Source of the DNA: Chitinophaga japonensis | Lineage (GTDB): Bacteria > Bacteroidota > Bacteroidia > Chitinophagales > Chitinophagaceae | Length of the DNA: 64,000 bases | Direction of reading: 5' to 3' | Assembly (NCBI RefSeq): GCF_007830125.1 | Contig: NZ_VLLG01000002.1 | Location: 1,992,550-2,056,549 of the forward strand | Shown: positions 60,661 to 64,000 of the stretch, in pieces | How positions within the stretch are numbered: the stretch's first letter is position 1 | Layout: the number at the start of each line of letters is the position of its first letter | Translations under genes and position numbers: made by a program | The notes under the pieces: generated by a model | Told to the model about the DNA's origin: nothing | Seen by the model: the letters and a program-made list of their open reading frames with translations, nothing else | Database searches by the model: none

Positions 60661-62742
60661 ATGAAAATGAATAGCATAATGACGTGGTTGCTAATACTGG
60701 CTTCCACCAGTATTAGCTTTGGCCAGGTAAAAGCCCCGGCTTCTTTTGGCCCTGTTCCAACAGAAAATCAAATGAGGTGGCAGGAGATGGAATACTATGC
60801 TTTTGTCCATTTTTCATTGAACACCTACACAGACCAGTCCTGGGGTTATGGAAATGAAGATATCAGCCTGTTTAACCCATCGGCGCTGGATTGCCGCCAG
60901 TGGGCCCGCATTTGCAAAGAAGCGGGTATGAAAGGAATAATCATTACCGCCAAGCACCATAGCGGTTTTTGCCTCTGGCCTTCAAAATATACGGACTATT
61001 CCGTGAAAAATGCTCCATGGAAAAATGGCAAGGGAGACGTGGTCCGGCAACTGGCTGATGCCTGCAAGGAATACGGCCTGAAATTGGGCATATATTTGTC
61101 GCCCTGGGACAGGAATCACCCGGATTATGGAAAGCCGGAATATATCACCTACTTCAGGAACCAGCTCACCGAGCTGCTTACCAGCTATGGGCCAATTTTT
61201 GAAGTGTGGTTTGACGGAGCTAACGGTGGCTCAGGATATTATGGCGGCGCTAATGAAACGCGCACGATTGACCGCACTACCTACTATGACTGGCGGAATA
61301 CTTATAAGCTGATCCGCAGGCTACAGCCTGATTGTGTAATATGGAACGATGGCGGCGACAGGGGAGACCTGCGCTGGGTAGGCACCGAAGGCGGTTGGGT
61401 GGGTGAAACCAACTGGAGTTTACTAAACGCAACAGGTGAAGTGGAATGGAACATGTTGCATCACGGTTTAGAAAACGGAAATGCCTGGGTGCCTGCTGAG
61501 GTAAATACTTCCATAAGACCGGAATGGTTCTACCATCCGAACGAAGACGCCAAAGTAAAAACAGTGCCCCGGTTAATGGAAACCTATTATAACGCTATTG
61601 GACGCAATGGCACATTATTGCTCAACTTTCCGATTATGCCCAATGGGCTGATCCATCCGAATGATGAAAAAGCAGCGCTGGGATTTGCCGAGGCAGTGAA
61701 GGAAGCATTTGCAGCAGATCTTGCTGCAGGGGCGAAAGCAAAAGCATCGAACGCCCGTGGAAATGCCCTGGAATTTGGAGCAGCTAAGGCCCTTGATGGT
61801 AATAAAGATACTTATTGGGCCACAGATGATGGTGTAACGAACGCTTCATTAACAATAGATCTTGGTAAGCCCACCACGTTCAACCGTTTCCTGGCACAGG
61901 AATATATCCGCCTTGGGCAACGCGTGAAAGCCTTTTCGGTTGAAGCGCTGGTGGATGGGGACTGGAAGGAGCTGGCAAGGGCAACCACTATCGGGTATAA
62001 GCGTATCCTTCGTTTACCAAGCGTAAAGGCAACACAGGTCCGTTTCAATATCACCGCTTCGAAAAGCTGCCCCGTAATTGCTAATATTGGAATTTACCAT
62101 GCACCGCAAATCCTGGATGTTCCAGCTATTACCAGGAATCAACCCGGTGAGATAACCATCACCCCGGTTGACGGGGAGTCGGTGGTTTACTATACCCTGG
62201 ATGGCAGCACGCCCACCGCGAAATCGGGTAAGTATACCGGGCCCTTTCCAACAGAAGGGAAAGTGGAGGTAAAGGCCATAGCTTATGATCCCATTTCGGG
62301 CAAAAGCAGCCCTGTGTGCCATGAAAGATTCGACATCTCCCGGAAAAGCTGGAAAATTATGGGAACGGACGATGAAAAGGCATACGCCATCCTGGATGGC
62401 AACCCTGCTACAGCATGGCATCAAAGTAATAACATGAAAATGCCTGTTGACCTGGTCATCGACCTGGGTAGCGAGCAAGATCTATGCGGCTTTAGATACT
62501 TTCCTGACCAGGGGATTGGAGGGCCAGGCATCATTACCCGCTACCAGTTTTATGTTTCGGGGGACAATGAAGAATGGGCACTGGTAGATCAGGGCGAATT
62601 CTCCAACATTAAGAACAATCCTTTGGAGCAAATCAAAAAGTTTGAAGCTGTAAAGGCCCGCTATATCAGGCTCAGGGCTTTGAGTAATACGAAGGGCAAC
62701 AATGATATAGGATATGCTGAAGTAGATGTGATTACAAAGTAG
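60661..62742 (+). CDS. GH29 alpha-L-fucosidase with discoidin domains (PUL2)
   Basis: A 693-residue secreted enzyme removing alpha-linked L-fucose. The signal peptide ends in SISFGQ. The GH29 barrel shows YAFVHFSLNTYTDQSWGYG, IIITAKHHSGFCLWPSKYTD and nucleophile Asp185 in FEVWFDGANG. The C-terminal half has two F5/8-type C (discoidin) domains (about residues 350-465 and 570-690) separated by a chitobiase-like FN3 segment (VYYTLDGSTPTAKSGKY). It begins right after the lectin/T9SS frame with no gap and is the last PUL2 gene; fucose removal suits a fucosylated xyloglucan. Confidence 0.94.
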   Translation: MKMNSIMTWLLILASTSISFGQVKAPASFGPVPTENQMRWQEMEYYAFVHFSLNTYTDQSWGYGNEDISLFNPSALDCRQWARICKEAGMKGIIITAKHHSGFCLWPSKYTDYSVKNAPWKNGKGDVVRQLADACKEYGLKLGIYLSPWDRNHPDYGKPEYITYFRNQLTELLTSYGPIFEVWFDGANGGSGYYGGANETRTIDRTTYYDWRNTYKLIRRLQPDCVIWNDGGDRGDLRWVGTEGGWVGETNWSLLNATGEVEWNMLHHGLENGNAWVPAEVNTSIRPEWFYHPNEDAKVKTVPRLMETYYNAIGRNGTLLLNFPIMPNGLIHPNDEKAALGFAEAVKEAFAADLAAGAKAKASNARGNALEFGAAKALDGNKDTYWATDDGVTNASLTIDLGKPTTFNRFLAQEYIRLGQRVKAFSVEALVDGDWKELARATTIGYKRILRLPSVKATQVRFNITASKSCPVIANIGIYHAPQILDVPAITRNQPGEITITPVDGESVVYYTLDGSTPTAKSGKYTGPFPTEGKVEVKAIAYDPISGKSSPVCHERFDISRKSWKIMGTDDEKAYAILDGNPATAWHQSNNMKMPVDLVIDLGSEQDLCGFRYFPDQGIGGPGIITRYQFYVSGDNEEWALVDQGEFSNIKNNPLEQIKKFEAVKARYIRLRALSNTKGNNDIGYAEVDVITK

Positions 62743-62780
62743 TCAAAATAAGAGCATTAGGTTTGTTGCGCTACAATGAA

Positions 62781-62803
62781 AAAGGCCGCTCATTGCGGCC
62801 TTT
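62781..62803. terminator. Bidirectional terminator between fucosidase and tRNA-Leu
   Basis: A 9-bp stem AAAGGCCGC/GCGGCCTTT with a TCATT loop. On the minus strand it is followed by TTTTT and serves the tRNA gene; on the plus strand it lies 38 bases after the PUL2 stop. Confidence 0.75.
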
Positions 62804-62826
62804 CTGACTCGTTGATAATTAACCGG

Positions 62827-62908
62827 TGCGGGTGGAGGGACTCGAACCCCCATGCCGTGAAGCACCAGATCCTAAGTCTGGCGTGTCTACCAATTTCACC
62901 ACACCCGC
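62827..62908 (-). tRNA. tRNA-Leu (anticodon UAG)
   Basis: The minus strand folds as a class II tRNA: 7-bp acceptor GCGGGTG/CACCCGC, a D-loop region GGTAGAC, a CCAGA/TCTGG anticodon stem with loop CTTAGGA (anticodon TAG at 34-36), a long variable arm and the T-loop GGTTCGAGTCC. The 3' CCA is not encoded (ACCG follows the acceptor). The -7 element at 62946-62953 is its likely promoter. Confidence 0.95.
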
Positions 62909-62945
62909 AGTGATGTCCTGTTTCTCCCAACAGGGAAAAGGTCTG

Positions 62946-62953
62946 CAAAGGTA
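62946..62953 (-). promoter_or_regulatory. -7 element of the tRNA-Leu promoter
   Basis: The minus strand reads TACCTTTG (TAnnTTTG), 38 bases before the mature 5' end of the tRNA, which leaves a leader of about 33 bases for processing. Confidence 0.5.
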
Positions 62954-63041
62954 TTATTTTTTGGGAATTAAAAAAATGCAGGTAGGGGTCTGTGGTAACC
63001 ACGCACACTTTTTGCGCGTCTCCTCCATAAAACCATGCATT

Positions 63042-63509
63042 ATGAACATTACCAGCGTTTTTGACCACCAGCAACCCATTCCGCAAAGGTACACCTGCCT
63101 GGGGGCTAATGTAAACCCTCCCCTGGAGTTTCATGGCATTCCCGCCGGCACGCTGAGCCTGGTGCTTATTTTTGAAGATACGGACGCCACTCCCAAACCC
63201 TGGACCCACTGGATGGTGTTCAACATACCGGCCAGCACCACCATGGTGGCGGAAAATTCCATCCCGGCGGGCGGAATGGAGGGGCTGGCCAATAACCATA
63301 GTTTCGGCTACGAAGGCCCCTGCCCTAAATACTTTGCCGGCACCCATCACTACTGGTTCCGGTTATATGCGCTGGACACGGTGCTGGACCTGCCTGCCGC
63401 CACAGAGCGGGAAACCGTGGAAGCCGCTATGGAGGACCATGTGCTGGCATACGCCATGCTGATGGGAACATGCACCGCTGCGGAACAACCGGTTAAAACC
63501 GTGCAATAA
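63042..63509 (+). CDS. YbhB/YbcL family Raf-kinase-inhibitor-like protein
   Basis: A 155-residue protein of the phosphatidylethanolamine-binding fold. Typical motifs are YTCLGANVNPPLEFHGIPAG (ligand pocket side), FEDTDATPKPWTHWMVFNIP with the DxD and W-H residues of the anion pocket, YEGPCPKYFAGTHHYWFRLYAL and ATERETVEAAM. The role in bacteria is not established. The ATG at 63042 starts the family domain; an upstream extension of the frame runs back over the tRNA gene and is not used. Confidence 0.9.
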   Translation: MNITSVFDHQQPIPQRYTCLGANVNPPLEFHGIPAGTLSLVLIFEDTDATPKPWTHWMVFNIPASTTMVAENSIPAGGMEGLANNHSFGYEGPCPKYFAGTHHYWFRLYALDTVLDLPAATERETVEAAMEDHVLAYAMLMGTCTAAEQPVKTVQ

Positions 63510-63561
63510 ACGCAACAACACGTTGTCGAAATCGTACAATTTTCAACGGCAGGCGTTGCCA

Positions 63562-63569
63562 TAATTTTG
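63562..63569 (+). promoter_or_regulatory. -7 element of the VOC-family gene promoter
   Basis: TAATTTTG matches TAnnTTTG, 17 bases before the ATG at 63587, predicting a leader of about 12 bases. Confidence 0.45.
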
Positions 63570-63586
63570 CCGTAAAACGCATTATT

Positions 63587-64000
63587 ATGCCAAATACAGA
63601 CATGCAACTGATCCCCTACCTGCACTTTGCAGGCAACTGTGAAGCGGCGCTGAACGCCTATCGCCAGGTATTTAACGGGGAAATTGAACAACTGAACCGC
63701 TATGACAGCGCGCCCATGCCGGTGCCGGAGGACCACAAGCAGCAGGTGCTGCATGCGCAGTTCCGCTTTGGCAATAACCGCTTCATGGCCTGCGATGTTT
63801 TTCCCGGCCAGGAGCCTGGTGAGGGGAATAATGTAACACTCAGCATCGGGCTCACGGATGAAGCGGCCGCCAAAAAAGTGTTCGGGCAACTAGCGGAAGG
63901 CGGGCAGGTCACGATGCCGCTGGAAAAACAATTCTGGGGCGCGCTGTTCGGTCAGCTCACAGACCGTTTTGGCGTGCGCTGGATGGTGAATTGCACGCAG
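63587..64000 (+). CDS. VOC/PhnB-like family protein, cut by window end
   Basis: The 138 residues visible start MPNTDMQLIPYLHFAGNCEA and include HAQFRFGNNRFMACDVFPG and KQFWGALFGQLTDRFGVRW, the pattern of PhnB-like members of the vicinal oxygen chelate superfamily (glyoxalase fold). No stop is reached before base 64000; only a few residues are likely missing. These proteins are often of unknown substrate. Confidence 0.88.
   Translation, partial: MPNTDMQLIPYLHFAGNCEAALNAYRQVFNGEIEQLNRYDSAPMPVPEDHKQQVLHAQFRFGNNRFMACDVFPGQEPGEGNNVTLSIGLTDEAAAKKVFGQLAEGGQVTMPLEKQFWGALFGQLTDRFGVRWMVNCTQ

Noticed and set aside
62826..63041. N-terminal extension of the YbhB-like protein
   Set aside because: The extra 72 codons run over the tRNA-Leu gene and have no similarity to the family.

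Overview
The window is a chromosomal segment from a Bacteroidota bacterium, most likely a Chitinophaga-like member of the Chitinophagaceae. This is inferred from the gene families: two SusC/SusD pairs, a hybrid two-component regulator, a fused LpxC/FabZ, a PorX-type regulator, a type IX secretion (T9SS) sorting domain, and TAnnTTTG -7 promoter elements in place of a classical -10 box. No ribosomal RNA, phage, transposase or CRISPR array was seen. The only RNA gene found is a tRNA-Leu(UAG) near the right end.

Left half (1-32.6 kb) is mostly housekeeping. It runs ftsX - DUF3098 - uppP - an outer-membrane barrel gene; alanine dehydrogenase and tsaE on the minus strand; a CopA-type metal ATPase and a RecQ helicase; then a long minus-strand block (oxidoreductase, HerA-like ATPase, GroES-like protein, lactonase-like MBL hydrolase, MFS exporter). 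That block leads into the lipid A cluster lpxD - lpxC/fabZ - lpxA, with an overlapping orphan ABC ATPase. An HD hydrolase and a PorX-like PglZ response regulator are divergent around 20.2 kb. After these come an MBL hydrolase, a helix-hairpin-helix protein, an acyl-CoA dehydrogenase, a HigBA toxin-antitoxin pair with a 31-bp palindromic operator, a GapN-type dehydrogenase, and the proteostasis group tig - clpP - clpX.

Right half (32.7-62.7 kb) holds two polysaccharide utilisation loci (PULs) facing away from each other. PUL1 (minus strand) is sigma factor - FecR anti-sigma - SusC with an STN domain - SusD - GH144-like glycosidase - sulfatase, a trans-envelope signalling design. A dihydrofolate-reductase-family gene of lower GC sits antisense between the sigma and anti-sigma genes. 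PUL2 (plus strand) starts with a 1359-residue hybrid sensor/AraC regulator. It continues with SusC, SusD, a TIG-domain glycan-binding lipoprotein, BACON-GH5, GH42, GH39, a second GH5 with ricin-type lectin repeats and a T9SS signal, and a GH29 fucosidase. The enzyme set fits a fucosylated, galactosylated beta-glucan such as xyloglucan, but no GH31 or GH3 is in view. The lectin/T9SS tail of the second GH5 is cut off by what looks like a one-base insertion near 60064.

The most unexpected structure is a class of degenerate 7-nt tandem arrays in inverted pairs at three intergenic sites (13397-13504, 23004-23142, 25868-25951). The sites have three different consensus heptamers but the same period and layout. 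At two of them the array runs into the upstream gene and encodes its last roughly 9-11 residues. Other points of interest are several genes whose -7 element ends 3-4 nt before the start codon (predicted leaderless mRNAs), a dodecin without its flavin-stacking tryptophan, and a possible small RNA upstream of the terminator at 27.8 kb.
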